Of a DNA stretch of 64,000 bases, positions 1 to 8,813 are shown one piece after another. The translations under genes were made by a program, and so were the position numbers. The stretch lies in the NCBI GenBank assembly GCA_033763935.1, contig JANRJO010000006.1, positions 1 through 64,000 on the forward strand. Direction: 5' to 3'. Every line of letters begins with the position of its first letter. Position 1 is the stretch's first letter. A model generated the notes under the pieces. The model was not told the DNA's origin. It did no database searches and saw only the letters and a program-made list of their open reading frames with translations. This DNA comes from DALYJJ01 sp033763935 (lineage in GTDB: Bacteria > Acidobacteriota > Terriglobia > Bryobacterales > Bryobacteraceae).

Positions 1-420
1 GGTGGCGTTGCCGGCTTCGGCGGCGATGGCGAGGGCGGCGCGGACGTGGGGGCTGAGTTCTTTGCCGGTGCTGGTGCGGAGGCCGTGCTGGCGCTTCATT
101 TCGAGGGTGATGAGGAGGCTGCGGTAGTTCTGGTATTGCTCGTAGAGCCACTCGTTGATGGTGATGCGGCGGACGAGGTTGAGCTGCTGGGTGTTCATGG
201 GGCAGAGGCAGCGGACGTTGGTTTCAAAGAGCTGGACGAAGCCGTCGGGGTCGTCGCATTCGAGGAGGAAGGGGATTTGCTCGAGGGAGGAGATGGGGGA
301 TTTGAGGTGTTCGGCGTTGGCGGCGGAGCGGGCTTTGCCGGCGGCGGTTTTGGGGCCTTTCGATTTGGCGCCGTTGCGGCGGGAGGCTTCGCGCTGGGCG
401 GCGGTACGTTTGACGGGCAT
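1..420 (-). CDS. Uncharacterised protein, N-terminal 140 codons (truncated by window edge)
   Basis: The minus strand is open from an ATG at 420 to the window edge without a stop. An AAGGAG ribosome-binding site lies 10 bases upstream, so the start is well supported. The N-terminus is strongly basic and carries the pattern RRNGAKSKGPKTAAGKARS at about residues 14-32. I recall this signature from many short uncharacterised proteins of Acidobacteria and related phyla, often with no assigned function. A region rich in Leu, Arg and Tyr follows (residues 75-120), probably helical. No enzymatic motif is visible. The basic N-terminus could bind nucleic acid, but that is only a guess. The C-terminus is outside the window, so length and family cannot be settled. 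Confidence 0.6.
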   Translation of the reverse strand, partial: MPVKRTAAQREASRRNGAKSKGPKTAAGKARSAANAEHLKSPISSLEQIPFLLECDDPDGFVQLFETNVRCLCPMNTQQLNLVRRITINEWLYEQYQNYRSLLITLEMKRQHGLRTSTGKELSPHVRAALAIAAEAGNAT

Positions 421-872
421 AGGGATGAGCTCCTTTTTGGGCGTGCTTCCGCCTGAGAGTGGCGCAGGCGTGGGAGGCCCGGTCCGGAGGGACCGGCCCG
501 GCTACAGGTTAGCAGGAGGGGTGCAAAGGAAAAGCGGCGAGGCAGGGGTGAGGCGAGTTGATAAGTGATAGATATTTAGAGAAATAGAGCCCGCCAAAAT
601 TTTCTTGGTTTTGCTGTGACTGGCCCACGGCGGGTCGCCGCAACGGAGGATGAAAACGAGTTCGAGGGGGAGTATGCTATGCCTGCCGTGGGGCGGGACG
701 AGTCGGATTTCAGTCTGGCGCTTTGAGCTCGATTGTGAATGTGGACCGGACGCTACTCTGCAGTGATGCACGGCACAACGGATTGTGGCCTCTGCCGCAA
801 GGCGGAGAGCACGTGAAGGAAAGTCGAAGGTTTTCCGGGCGTCCTTCGCCTCGCGGCAGAGGAGGATAAGCC
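421..872. other. Non-coding gap: upstream region of the minus-strand gene and left end of an IS110 element
   Basis: No convincing gene is present here. Bases 421-570 should hold the promoter of the minus-strand gene starting at 420. Bases from about 580 to 872 form the non-coding leader of the IS110 transposase remnant. They include a perfect 10-bp inverted repeat just before the transposase start and a looser pairing between CCCGCC near 590 and GGCGGG near 629. Open frames across the gap have no recognisable protein signal. Confidence 0.5.
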
Positions 873-1640
873 ATGAAGACACTATACCGCCGCGGTGCGG
901 GGATGGATATCCACAAGAAGATGGTCACGGTGTGCGTGCGGCTGCGAGTGGCCAAGGGCCAAGTCGTCAAGGAACGCGCCGTGTTCGGGACCTTCACGCA
1001 GGATCTGGAGCGGCTCGGGGCGTGGCTCAAGGAGCGTAAGGTCAAGCAGGTGGCCATGGAATCCACCGGCGTGTACTGGATTCCGGTCTGGAACGTTCTG
1101 GAGCGACCCAGCTGTCATTTCGAGCTGTTGCTGGTCAATCCCCAATTGGTGCGGGCATTACCGGGTCGTAAGACCGACCACATGGACTGTGAACGCATTG
1201 CCGATCTGCTGCAGCAAGGGCTGCTGCGGGGCAGTTTCATTCCCCCCAAGCCAATTCGCGAATTGCGGGATCTGACGCGGCGTCGTGCTCACCTGCAGGG
1301 AGACCGCAACCGCGTAACGAATCGCATCGGGCGGCTACTGGAGACGGCGAACGTAAAGCTGGGCTCGGTGGCCACCAACATTACGGGCAAGAGTGGCCGG
1401 GCGATCCTGTCGGCCATTGCTCACGGGCGCGTCAATCCCGAGGCCTTGGCCGAGAAGGCGCTCGGGCGATTGCGGACGAAGATTCCCGAACTCGTATTGG
1501 CGCTGGAGGGCCGCTTCAGCGATCATTTCCGCTGGCTGTTACGGGCCCTGCTGTCGGAACTGGAGTGGCTGGACGCGCGGCTGGCGGAACTGGACGCGAG
1601 GATCAGCGAGCACATGCCTCGCCCGGCAGTTTTAATGATC
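580..1640 (+). mobile_element. IS110-family insertion sequence remnant (3' part missing)
   Basis: The element is recognised from its transposase N-terminal half and the long non-coding leader typical of IS110-group elements. The right end is lost: homology stops near base 1620-1630 and the remaining sequence up to 1894 shows neither transposase nor element terminus. The left boundary is approximate. IS110 elements do not have conventional long terminal inverted repeats and usually leave no target duplication, so the ends cannot be fixed by eye. Confidence 0.6.
789..862 (+). ncRNA. Structured leader of the IS110 transposase; candidate bridge-RNA fragment
   Basis: A perfect 10-bp inverted repeat pairs CCTCTGCCGC (789-798) with GCGGCAGAGG (853-862). 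The enclosed 54 bases contain a second possible stem, GAAGGA with TCCTTC. The right arm runs directly into the transposase ribosome-binding site (GAGGAGGA, 859-866), so the folded form would hide it. IS110-family elements are known to encode a bridge RNA in a non-coding end. Whether this hairpin belongs to such an RNA or is only a translational control is unknown. Confidence 0.35.
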
Positions 1641-1682
1641 CTAGCTTTTCGGGGCATCGTTTCCAGCATGGCACAGATGTGA
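873..1682 (+). pseudogene. IS110-family transposase, C-terminally truncated
   Basis: The 269-codon frame starts at an ATG with GAGGAGGA 7 bases upstream. Its first ~250 residues match the IS110 N-terminal RuvC-like DEDD domain: D12 in MDIHKK, E63 in AMESTGVYW, D102 and D105 in KTDHMD, followed by the helical region. IS110 transposases are usually 330-400 residues and end in a Tnp domain with the catalytic serine. Here similarity stops around residue 250 and the last ~18 residues are unrelated, so that domain is missing. The protein should be unable to recombine DNA by itself. It could be the product of a deletion or of another insertion at about base 1625. Confidence 0.85.
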
Positions 1683-1894
1683 TCCTCTTCATCACGCCTG
1701 GCTCGGGGGTGAATGGGTCAAGGCAAAACACTCAGGGATTGCCTGCAGATCCGCTGTACGGCTCTCTTTTTGGGGGGCGGACCCTGGGCGTAGCAGCACC
1801 GGAGGCTCGCTTCGGCCCTGCTCTCTTCGCAGCGGATTTGCGCGCGCTGGGCAATTTCGGCCGCGCTTTCTTCGTTTCAGGGCGGCGCGTCTGC
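1641..1894. other. Non-coding gap after the transposase remnant
   Basis: I see no gene and no clear terminator here, although this is where the 21-kb minus-strand operon should end. The plus-strand frame crossing it is a shadow that continues into the antisense of the next gene. The only structural signal is a short pairing around CCGCTGTACGG near 1752, too weak to call. Confidence 0.4.
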
Positions 1895-3580
1895 CTATTG
1901 GTTTTGGCGACCCTCAGCGGTAGGCGGCGTAATCGCCATCTTCAACTGAACGGTCTGTTGTTGTTTCTCGGCGACGGTCACGCGTTTCTCACTGTCCGCG
2001 AACTGCTCAAGAAAGCCCGAATCCATCCAGGCGCCGGGCTCGATATCTTGCCAGGCATAGAGGCTATAGGTCCCCGGCGAAATGTCTTTCATCCGGAAAC
2101 GCCCATTTGTGTCTGCCTTGGTGACTCGGTAGAACACTAATCGCCCGCGCTTTGCCTGGTCAGCCGGAACGAGGACTATTGTGGCACCGGCACCCACCTG
2201 CCCTTGCCGGTCGACTACGACACCATCAAAGGACGCAGCGCCAGAATTCAGCAGGAGCGCGATCTTCTCTCCTGTGTCTGCTCGCACCACGGCTGCCTCG
2301 TAAGAAACCTCCCTGCTCCCGATTTGAACTGACTTGAGGTAGTGCCCCTCTGGCAAGCCCGAGACGGACAAGTAGTACTCGTCAGGGCAGACATTCGCCA
2401 GCCGGAAAGTCCCGTCTTCCTTCAACAGCGCTTGCGGTAGCGCTGCCAGGAGGTCCCCACGGTCACGGGGTTCCAGGCCAATTCGGACGCCGCTGAGGTC
2501 GGCCCTCGCGTCACCCTCGATCCGAACGGAGCCCGTCACTTCCACTGGTGGCGCCAAGTCCAGAGCGACGTCGACGTTTGATTTAAGGACCAAGCGCTGC
2601 CTTGCGCTCCACACCTGTTCACCGCGGTGAAGGGTTGCAGAGATCAGATACGCTCCCGGGGATACACCGCCGATCTCAAAGCGCCCCGTTGGATCCGTAA
2701 TGGTTGTTATGCTCGTTCCCACAGCGGACTCAACAGCAGACAATCTCACGGTGATCATTGCCGCACCGGTAGGGCTCACGATCCGTCCCCGAAGCCGGAT
2801 CGCTGGAGCGCGAGCCATCATGAAATCTATACCGGTGAGGGTAGACCCCGGCCTTGCCTGTATCGTGGTGGCAAATGCGGGATCGGTCCCGCGGGGATAG
2901 AACGTGGGAACGTAGTCGAGTTCGTCGCGCTCACCTTCGGCTGCTTCTCCCAGTGTCTGTCGAGGGAGAACAGCACTCAGAAGGTACCGCCCCGACGGGA
3001 GACCGAAGATCCGGTACTCGCCGAGATCATTCGTCGTCGCCGCTCCTACGCCGACGAGCTGCCTGCGGCCATAAACGTAGCGATAGGTCAGCGCCTGCAC
3101 CTTGACATATGAGAGGGGATCGCCCCGCTCATCGAAGACGCGACCCGAGAGCACGGCGTGGGGTGAAAGGGGAAGAAGGACGCCTTCCAGCTTACTGCCG
3201 GCATCCAGAGTCAGTGGACTTCCCGCATCCAGCATGCGCTGAGATCCAAACTCACCAGGAACATACCCAACCCGTGAGGCACGGAAACGGTATGCGCCCG
3301 GATCGACGCCGCGAAATCGAAAACTGCCGGTTTCATCGGCGGTCGTCGTGTAACTTCGAGCTTCGCCGGCCGCAGGCCCAAGGCGCCGCAACAAGACGAT
3401 CGCTCTAGAGATACCCTCACCGGTGATCGCATTACACACCTTTCCGGCAATGGTTGCACTGTCGACCATTGCTCCTTTTGCGCGCTGCGGTGCAAGTCCG
3501 GTCTGGGCCGAGAGTGAAGTCAAAAGGTCCGCGTGCGGGCAGAAGGCAAGCGAAGCTACGAGAGCGAGTATTCGCTTCAT
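1895..3580 (-). CDS. Secreted carboxypeptidase-regulatory-like (SdrD B-like) repeat protein
   Basis: The 561-residue protein starts with a signal peptide (residues 1-25, ending near LSAQ). It then consists of repeated beta-sandwich modules of the carboxypeptidase-regulatory/Cna-B-like type: about 42-125, 135-215, 255-335 and 455-540. Each ends with the usual 'G-F-R ... V-PG-Y' pattern, for example GSFRFRGVDPGAYRF and GRFRMKDISPGTYSL. Such proteins are abundant in Acidobacteria. No catalytic motif is present, so a structural or adhesive extracellular role is inferred. It is the last gene of the minus-strand run, 6 bases after the glycine-rich protein. No ribosome-binding site is obvious, so translation is probably coupled to the upstream gene. 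Substrate or partner is unknown. Confidence 0.75.
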   Translation of the reverse strand: MKRILALVASLAFCPHADLLTSLSAQTGLAPQRAKGAMVDSATIAGKVCNAITGEGISRAIVLLRRLGPAAGEARSYTTTADETGSFRFRGVDPGAYRFRASRVGYVPGEFGSQRMLDAGSPLTLDAGSKLEGVLLPLSPHAVLSGRVFDERGDPLSYVKVQALTYRYVYGRRQLVGVGAATTNDLGEYRIFGLPSGRYLLSAVLPRQTLGEAAEGERDELDYVPTFYPRGTDPAFATTIQARPGSTLTGIDFMMARAPAIRLRGRIVSPTGAAMITVRLSAVESAVGTSITTITDPTGRFEIGGVSPGAYLISATLHRGEQVWSARQRLVLKSNVDVALDLAPPVEVTGSVRIEGDARADLSGVRIGLEPRDRGDLLAALPQALLKEDGTFRLANVCPDEYYLSVSGLPEGHYLKSVQIGSREVSYEAAVVRADTGEKIALLLNSGAASFDGVVVDRQGQVGAGATIVLVPADQAKRGRLVFYRVTKADTNGRFRMKDISPGTYSLYAWQDIEPGAWMDSGFLEQFADSEKRVTVAEKQQQTVQLKMAITPPTAEGRQNQ

Positions 3581-3586
3581 AGCACG

Positions 3587-4798
3587 CTACCAGGTGGCCT
3601 TCACGTACCCCCTGGTTCCTCCCTGAGGGTACGTAATGTTGGCCGTCGCCGTGCTTGAAGCCAGAGTCCCGGTCAACGGTCCGATGTTGATAACCTGGTC
3701 TGGTCCCGCTTCCGAGAACACATATACCTTAGCGATTGTGCCTACGGGGACGTTCTGAGCTTGGATGACAATGGGCACCGGAGTGGACGAACTGATTGTT
3801 GCGTCGGGGAAGCTAAAAGGGTTCGCGTTGATCGTTTGGCCGTTGATGGATGTCACGATGATGGTCGGGGGACCGGTTGCGGGGAGATTGAGAAGGTAGG
3901 GTACGGATCTCGTTGTAGGACCGGTCACGTTCAAGCCGCCTTGATTGTTTGACTCAAACCGAGCCATACCGGGGCCGCCGTTGGCTTTTGCAATACCCCC
4001 CGAGCCACCAACTACCTGGACAGTGCCGCCTCCCGTTATCGAGTTGGCTACAAGGCGAACGGCACCTCCGCCCCCTGCTCCGCCCCCACTACCCGCTTCG
4101 CCCCCTCGCGCGTTTATCAAGCCGGTGACTACGATAGAAGTCGAACTGGCGATGAGGATTGCGCCAGCGCCGGATGCTCCTATTGAACCATTGCTGTAGG
4201 TACCGCCCCCTCCCGAGCCTCCAATCAATGGAACCAGGAACTGATTGGAGGTATTAGTACCTCCAGCTCCGTACACGCTTTCACTGCCCGGCCCAGCAAC
4301 GCCGGCGGCCCCGCCACCCGGTCCGTTTCCCGGAAGGGCCGGATTTCCGGAGTACCCGCCCATTCCTCCCGAGAACCCGCCGGAACCTCCGGCGTTTGGC
4401 ACCCGTTGACTCGTGAAGGCCAAGCTGCCATAGCTGTTCTCGCCCGATAGATCCAGTGTCCCGGCGATGGTCACATCGCCCGAAGCAAGAAAGTATACGG
4501 GGCCATGGTACTTCCGCTCGCTGAACTTTAGCGTGCTACCCGCTGCTACGTTTATGGTCGTGAAGTGAAAGACGCCGGGCACGACTGGGTTCAGGTTCAT
4601 CGCCACTGGATCGAAGTAGGTGATACCAGAGGCAGTTATGTTCAGCGCCAACTCCTTCCCACTCGAGCCGCTGCTAAATGGGGGATTCTGAGCGCCGGTC
4701 CTCTGTTCAACGGCCAAGAAAACGACTAACCCCGCCACGACGGTTGCCGCGACCTTCAACGGTAGGCTGGGGATTTGCGGTTTGTTTGAATTGGACAT
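3587..4798 (-). CDS. Secreted glycine-rich protein, copy B of the duplicated pair
   Basis: An exported protein of about 403 residues. The ATG at 4798 is preferred over the one at 4804 because AGGAG then sits 6 bases upstream, as in the paralogue at 10138. After a hydrophobic signal/anchor (residues ~15-35) comes a segment with the words YFLASGDVTIAGTLDLSG. A Gly/Ser/Asn-rich core of about 160 residues follows, with GGSGGGG runs and ILIASSTSIVVTG. The C-terminus resembles a small beta-sandwich. The first part recalls right-handed beta-helix or filamentous exoprotein repeats, but this is inference. It is clearly homologous along its length to the protein at 8948-10138. The start overlaps the end of the upstream gene by about 92 bases, unlike the other copy. 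Function unknown. Confidence 0.65.
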   Translation of the reverse strand: MSNSNKPQIPSLPLKVAATVVAGLVVFLAVEQRTGAQNPPFSSGSSGKELALNITASGITYFDPVAMNLNPVVPGVFHFTTINVAAGSTLKFSERKYHGPVYFLASGDVTIAGTLDLSGENSYGSLAFTSQRVPNAGGSGGFSGGMGGYSGNPALPGNGPGGGAAGVAGPGSESVYGAGGTNTSNQFLVPLIGGSGGGGTYSNGSIGASGAGAILIASSTSIVVTGLINARGGEAGSGGGAGGGGAVRLVANSITGGGTVQVVGGSGGIAKANGGPGMARFESNNQGGLNVTGPTTRSVPYLLNLPATGPPTIIVTSINGQTINANPFSFPDATISSSTPVPIVIQAQNVPVGTIAKVYVFSEAGPDQVINIGPLTGTLASSTATANITYPQGGTRGYVKATW

Positions 4799-7700
4799 AT
4801 CCATCTCCTACTGGAACAGCTTGTTTTGCGGTTGGTGCTGTTGGCCGACTGGGCCTTAACTGAATCGGGCGCACGGCCCGGGTATCACGTGATGATTCCG
4901 GCGTGTTCTGAGGATCAAGTGGATCGGACCCGGCCTTCACTTCCTGGCCATCACTGAAACGATCGCCGTCGGTGTCCGGCTTCTTTGGATCAGTGCGATG
5001 CACCAGGACCTCGTCGTAGTCCTCGAGGCCGTCACCGTCCGTGTCGGATGCATACGGATCCGTTCCCAACTGGCGTTCAATCCAGTCGGGCAGTCCGTCA
5101 GCATCGTTATCCAGGAGGTGGTCGACGGGATCGCCCTCTTCGGCCGGCCCGCTAGGTGGCACAGTTGTACTCCCGCCTTGCGGTGGAGCACTGGGAGCCG
5201 ACGATCCCGGTGAGCGTCGAACAGCATTTGGCTTCACAGCCGGAACGGCGGCGTTCTGGACCGAAAAGATCTTGCTGAGCGCCTCGCGTGCACCGCCTTG
5301 ACTCACAAGGCCATTCAGTATCGAAAAAGAGCTGCTCTCGGTCTCCTTCGCGCCGCCCGCGCCAACGGGCGAATTGAGTACGGAGAAGACCGTGCTTTCA
5401 ACCTGCCGGACGGAGGAGGTAAGGCCAGAGTCGTTCAGGATTGAGAACGTCTGGCTGGACGTCTCCCGCACTGCAGTCGCGCTAGGGGGCGCATTCAAAA
5501 TCGAGAACGCTGCACTTTCGACATGGGGGGCGTACGGAATAGTCGATGCGGCGCCTAGTATCGAGAAGAGCCGACTCTCGACTTCCGTGACGCCAATTCC
5601 TTCCGGGGTTTGCAGCACTGAGAACACCAGGCTGCTCGCTTCCCGCACCGGTGAGTTGGAGGAGGGAGCGTTCAGAAGAGAAAAGTCCAGGGAAAGGGTC
5701 TCTTTGGGTGGAGTAATTACTGGCAGGCTTGTCGCCAGCAAGGGATCCGAGCCGAGCAGCACCTCAAGGCCGTCGGGGTAAGTGTCGCCGTCAGTATCGG
5801 GCTTGGTCGGATCCGTGCCGATCTGCACCTCCTGCGCATTGTTCAGACCATCCGTATCCGTGTCATCGGCGGGTGCGATGTTGTATACGGTAAACGTATT
5901 GGCCGGTGTTGGTGTTGCGTCGGAGGTCCCGGCGGCACTGCTCGCAACAACCGCGTACTGGCCCGAGACGTTGGGCGCAACTATGACGGAAAGAGTAGCG
6001 GACGCTCCACCGGGAGACACCGACTTGACGGCGAGCGTGATAGCCGGGGGCGTGGTTACAGGAAGGACGGAGAATGTGGCATTGGTAAGGCTTGAGCCGA
6101 TAACGGCAAAGTCGGGCAGGACCGTATTGGCCAGTGCTGCCGTTGGCCGTATCGACGAGATCACTGGTTTCGGGAGCACTTGAACATCACCCACATTCGT
6201 GTTCCCGCCCGGCACAGGAGGCACCGCACTGGATAGCCCACTCACGGGGACGGTATTCAATGTGGCAAGAGCGCTGACGACGATGGGACCACGAATGGTG
6301 GGCAGCCCGGGGAGGCTGAAGGCGCCATTTGCTCCGGTGGTGCCCGATATGCCGTTGGAACTTACTGTGGCTCCTGGAACGGGGTTGTTCTGAGCGTCGA
6401 TGACGCGGCCGGTTGCAGTGGTTAGGGGATCCGGGATGACGGGGACAACGACATTCGTCGCGACGCCAAGGTTGTTCCCGAAATCGGTGGCCGTGGCGCC
6501 GAAGGTCAGGGTGGTGGCGGAGAGCGGGACGGTGTAGGTGGTGCTGTAGGGCTCACTCGCGGAGGTTCCGACGTCCTGGCCGTTCACCGTGAAGTTGACG
6601 GATGCAACGGCGATGTCGTCGCTGGCAGCCGCAGCGATAATGACCCCTTGGCCCCGAATCAGTGTAGTTGCCGGCGTAGGGAACGTGAGTTGTACACTCG
6701 GCGGAACACCCGCGGTATCCACGATGTCCTGGTACTTCAAGATTCGTAGCGTGCCAGAAACGATGAGGTAGCCGAAACTGATGTCGACGGCGATGCTGGA
6801 ACTGAATCCGGGACTCTGCAGGGTCCAAAATCCGACACTGCTGGGGGTCAACGGCGCGGAGACATTAACGATCGGAACAGCACGCCCGAAACTCACATCC
6901 GCCGTCATCGCGATATTGCCGGAGGCGGCGATGTCTACCGGGATGCCGCCGAGATCGGGACGAAGCGATGCCGAGATCACGGGGCCGTCGGGATTACTGA
7001 CATTTACTGACGTGATACTGCGCTGCGCATCCGCGAGTAGAACGGCTGGCAACTTCAGGAGCACACGCCGAACATCGCCACCCGGTAGCAACCCTCGTAA
7101 TCTTGGTGAGGCAGGATTCGAAATATCTGCCATCTGCAAGCCGCCCGTACCCATTGCAATAGCGGTGAGACCCGTTTGCGCATCGAAATCCACACCCAAA
7201 GCTGGTGCTGGCGTTGCGAATGTGCGAACGAGAACCGGCGCTGCAGGATTGGAGAGGTTCACCAACGATACGCCCCCGGATTGGGCGGCGACGGCAACGG
7301 TGGTGCCGTGCACTGCGAGAGCAATCGGACTTCCGGGGATGGGAAGCGACGCAAGAAGCGATGGCGCAAGGGGATTCTGTGCGCTCACCACCCGGAGGAA
7401 CCCGGCCGTGTCGGCAACGAAGACAGTGTGCCCGACTGCCCGCACGGCCTGTGCGTTTCCAATCCCGGCAAGCGTTCCTCGCGCAACTGGCTGGAGTCTA
7501 TTCGCTACGTCCACCACCGTCAGTCCGGCGGTCCCCGCTGCAATGTATGCGAAGGTCCCTGCCACATCCACCGCAACTGCGCCAGGTACATTTAGTGCGG
7601 AGACTTCCGTTGGGGCGAACGAGCGAACGGTGCCGGGAACGGTTGCGGTGAGGGTGCTTTGGCGGACGGTGATGACGCAATTGCCGGCGGCGCCGGAGAA

Positions 7701-8783
7701 GACGAGCCCCAGTTGGCCGCCGAATGAGCAGACGTTCAAGTTACTGGACGTGTAACTGGTGCGGGGGTCGCCGGTGAGGTCGAGCGTGGTTTTGCCGTCG
7801 ATGAGGGTGACTTTCCAGTTCAGTTGAATGGAGGCCGTGGGGTTCGCCACGGTGGTGGTGAGGGTGAAGGAAGGTGGGGTCAGGGTAGATGTCGCTACGG
7901 CTTTTTGAAGGTCGTAGCTGTTACGGTCGGCGGGGTTGGTCGCGTTTTGGACCTCGACGCCGTCGGGGATGCGGTCGCCGTCGGTATCCGTGAGGAGGGG
8001 GCTTGATTTGTGTTTGTTGACCTCGTCGCCGTCCCGAAGGCCGTCGGCGTCGGTGTCGGGTTTGTTCGGGTCGGTGCCGGACTGGAACTCCTGGAGGTTG
8101 GTGAGGTCGTCGCGGTCGGTGTCGAGGAGGTGGACGATGGGGTCTGTGGGATTCAGGCCGTTCGCTACGAGCCAGGAGACGGGGATGCCGCCTACGGTGG
8201 CGCCGCCGACGAGGACGGTGGCGGTGATGATCCCCGTTGCGCCGTCGTTATTCGCCTGGATGACGACGGTGCCGTTTGAAACCGCAGTGACCAGGCCGCC
8301 CGCGGTAATGGTGGCGATGGCGGGATTGCTGATGGTGTAGTTGGTGCCGGTGCTGGCGGCGGTGACGTTCCTGGTGGAACCGTTCGGGTACTGGGCCGTC
8401 ACGATGAGTTGCGCGGTCTGACCGAGCGTGGTGAGGGAGACGGAGGCCGGCGCAATGGCGAGCGAACTGGGGATGGGGGTGGCGCTGCCGAGCGTGATGG
8501 CGGGCAGGTTGACCGCGCCGTTGGGCGGGATGGTGAAGAAATCCGATTCGCCGAAGACGGTGACGCCGTTCTGAAGGCAGGTGGCGCGCGCCTTCACCTG
8601 GCCGAAGTTCGCGGGAACGTTGGGCAGCACCCAACGCCCGTCCGGTCCAACGGGCACGGTGCGGTTGAGGACACTTACGGTGCAGTTCTGGTTCAACTGA
8701 GCAAGGGCGGACGGGAGCCCACACGCGACTGCCGCCGCCAGGGAGGCGGCTCGGGCGATCGTCTGTAGGGTTCCGCGTCGCAT
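4707..8783 (-). CDS. Giant exported thrombospondin-type-3/LVIVD/Ig-like protein, copy B
   Basis: I place the start at the ATG at 8783, matching the paralogue at 14961 and giving 1358 residues; the longer frame to 8999 would run back over the upstream gene. Order of modules: signal peptide (1-28), bacterial Ig-like group 2 domain (~108-200), calcium-binding type-3 repeats with DTDGD/DTDRDD loops (~225-280), LVIVD-type beta-propeller (~395-570), Ig-like (~690-780), carboxypeptidase-regulatory-like (~790-850), IPT/TIG-like (~870-960), second type-3 repeats (~975-1020), eight short FSILN repeats (~1025-1180) and third type-3 repeats (~1215-1290). The first ~300 residues are nearly identical to copy A and the rest is diverged. 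It is probably a calcium-stabilised surface or matrix protein. The last ~31 codons overlap the next gene. Confidence 0.75.
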   Translation of the reverse strand: MRRGTLQTIARAASLAAAVACGLPSALAQLNQNCTVSVLNRTVPVGPDGRWVLPNVPANFGQVKARATCLQNGVTVFGESDFFTIPPNGAVNLPAITLGSATPIPSSLAIAPASVSLTTLGQTAQLIVTAQYPNGSTRNVTAASTGTNYTISNPAIATITAGGLVTAVSNGTVVIQANNDGATGIITATVLVGGATVGGIPVSWLVANGLNPTDPIVHLLDTDRDDLTNLQEFQSGTDPNKPDTDADGLRDGDEVNKHKSSPLLTDTDGDRIPDGVEVQNATNPADRNSYDLQKAVATSTLTPPSFTLTTTVANPTASIQLNWKVTLIDGKTTLDLTGDPRTSYTSSNLNVCSFGGQLGLVFSGAAGNCVITVRQSTLTATVPGTVRSFAPTEVSALNVPGAVAVDVAGTFAYIAAGTAGLTVVDVANRLQPVARGTLAGIGNAQAVRAVGHTVFVADTAGFLRVVSAQNPLAPSLLASLPIPGSPIALAVHGTTVAVAAQSGGVSLVNLSNPAAPVLVRTFATPAPALGVDFDAQTGLTAIAMGTGGLQMADISNPASPRLRGLLPGGDVRRVLLKLPAVLLADAQRSITSVNVSNPDGPVISASLRPDLGGIPVDIAASGNIAMTADVSFGRAVPIVNVSAPLTPSSVGFWTLQSPGFSSSIAVDISFGYLIVSGTLRILKYQDIVDTAGVPPSVQLTFPTPATTLIRGQGVIIAAAASDDIAVASVNFTVNGQDVGTSASEPYSTTYTVPLSATTLTFGATATDFGNNLGVATNVVVPVIPDPLTTATGRVIDAQNNPVPGATVSSNGISGTTGANGAFSLPGLPTIRGPIVVSALATLNTVPVSGLSSAVPPVPGGNTNVGDVQVLPKPVISSIRPTAALANTVLPDFAVIGSSLTNATFSVLPVTTPPAITLAVKSVSPGGASATLSVIVAPNVSGQYAVVASSAAGTSDATPTPANTFTVYNIAPADDTDTDGLNNAQEVQIGTDPTKPDTDGDTYPDGLEVLLGSDPLLATSLPVITPPKETLSLDFSLLNAPSSNSPVREASSLVFSVLQTPEGIGVTEVESRLFSILGAASTIPYAPHVESAAFSILNAPPSATAVRETSSQTFSILNDSGLTSSVRQVESTVFSVLNSPVGAGGAKETESSSFSILNGLVSQGGAREALSKIFSVQNAAVPAVKPNAVRRSPGSSAPSAPPQGGSTTVPPSGPAEEGDPVDHLLDNDADGLPDWIERQLGTDPYASDTDGDGLEDYDEVLVHRTDPKKPDTDGDRFSDGQEVKAGSDPLDPQNTPESSRDTRAVRPIQLRPSRPTAPTAKQAVPVGDGYVQFKQTANPQPTVEGRGNRRGGVSRFLGR
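5240..5710 (-). repeat. Eight degenerate ~20-residue FSILN repeats inside the copy B protein
   Basis: Eight consecutive units of 18-22 residues share the core E-x-x-S-x-x-FS(I/V)LN followed by a Pro/Gly/Ser-rich spacer ending in RE or VE. Examples are FSILNAP, FSILND, FSVLNSP and FSILNG. Four weaker units are present at the matching place in copy A (about 11560-11810, for example FSLLALAP and VSVLNAP). The repeat number therefore differs between paralogues. At the DNA level the units are too diverged to be a tandem satellite. Confidence 0.7.
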
Positions 8784-8813
8784 GGTTCCTAGTTCCCGGT
8801 GGCCTTTCCGGTG
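7866..8813. repeat. Direct repeat, copy B (about 948 bp, ~97% identical to 14044-14992)
   Basis: Aligned by eye with 14044-14992 this segment differs at about 30 positions and one single-base indel next to the start codon. It covers the 5' ~915 bases of the giant gene plus about 30 bases upstream. Identity falls sharply just outside both ends. The upstream end includes the last bases of the DsbA-like gene as found beside copy A. Confidence 0.85.

Noticed and set aside
1565..2140. 191-codon plus-strand frame after the transposase
   Set aside because: It starts inside the transposase and runs into the antisense of the carboxypeptidase-regulatory-like gene; no motif of the missing transposase C-terminus.
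5240..5710. Possible CRISPR-like array from regular repeated units
   Set aside because: The units are protein repeats of variable length with diverged DNA, without identical direct repeats and unique spacers.
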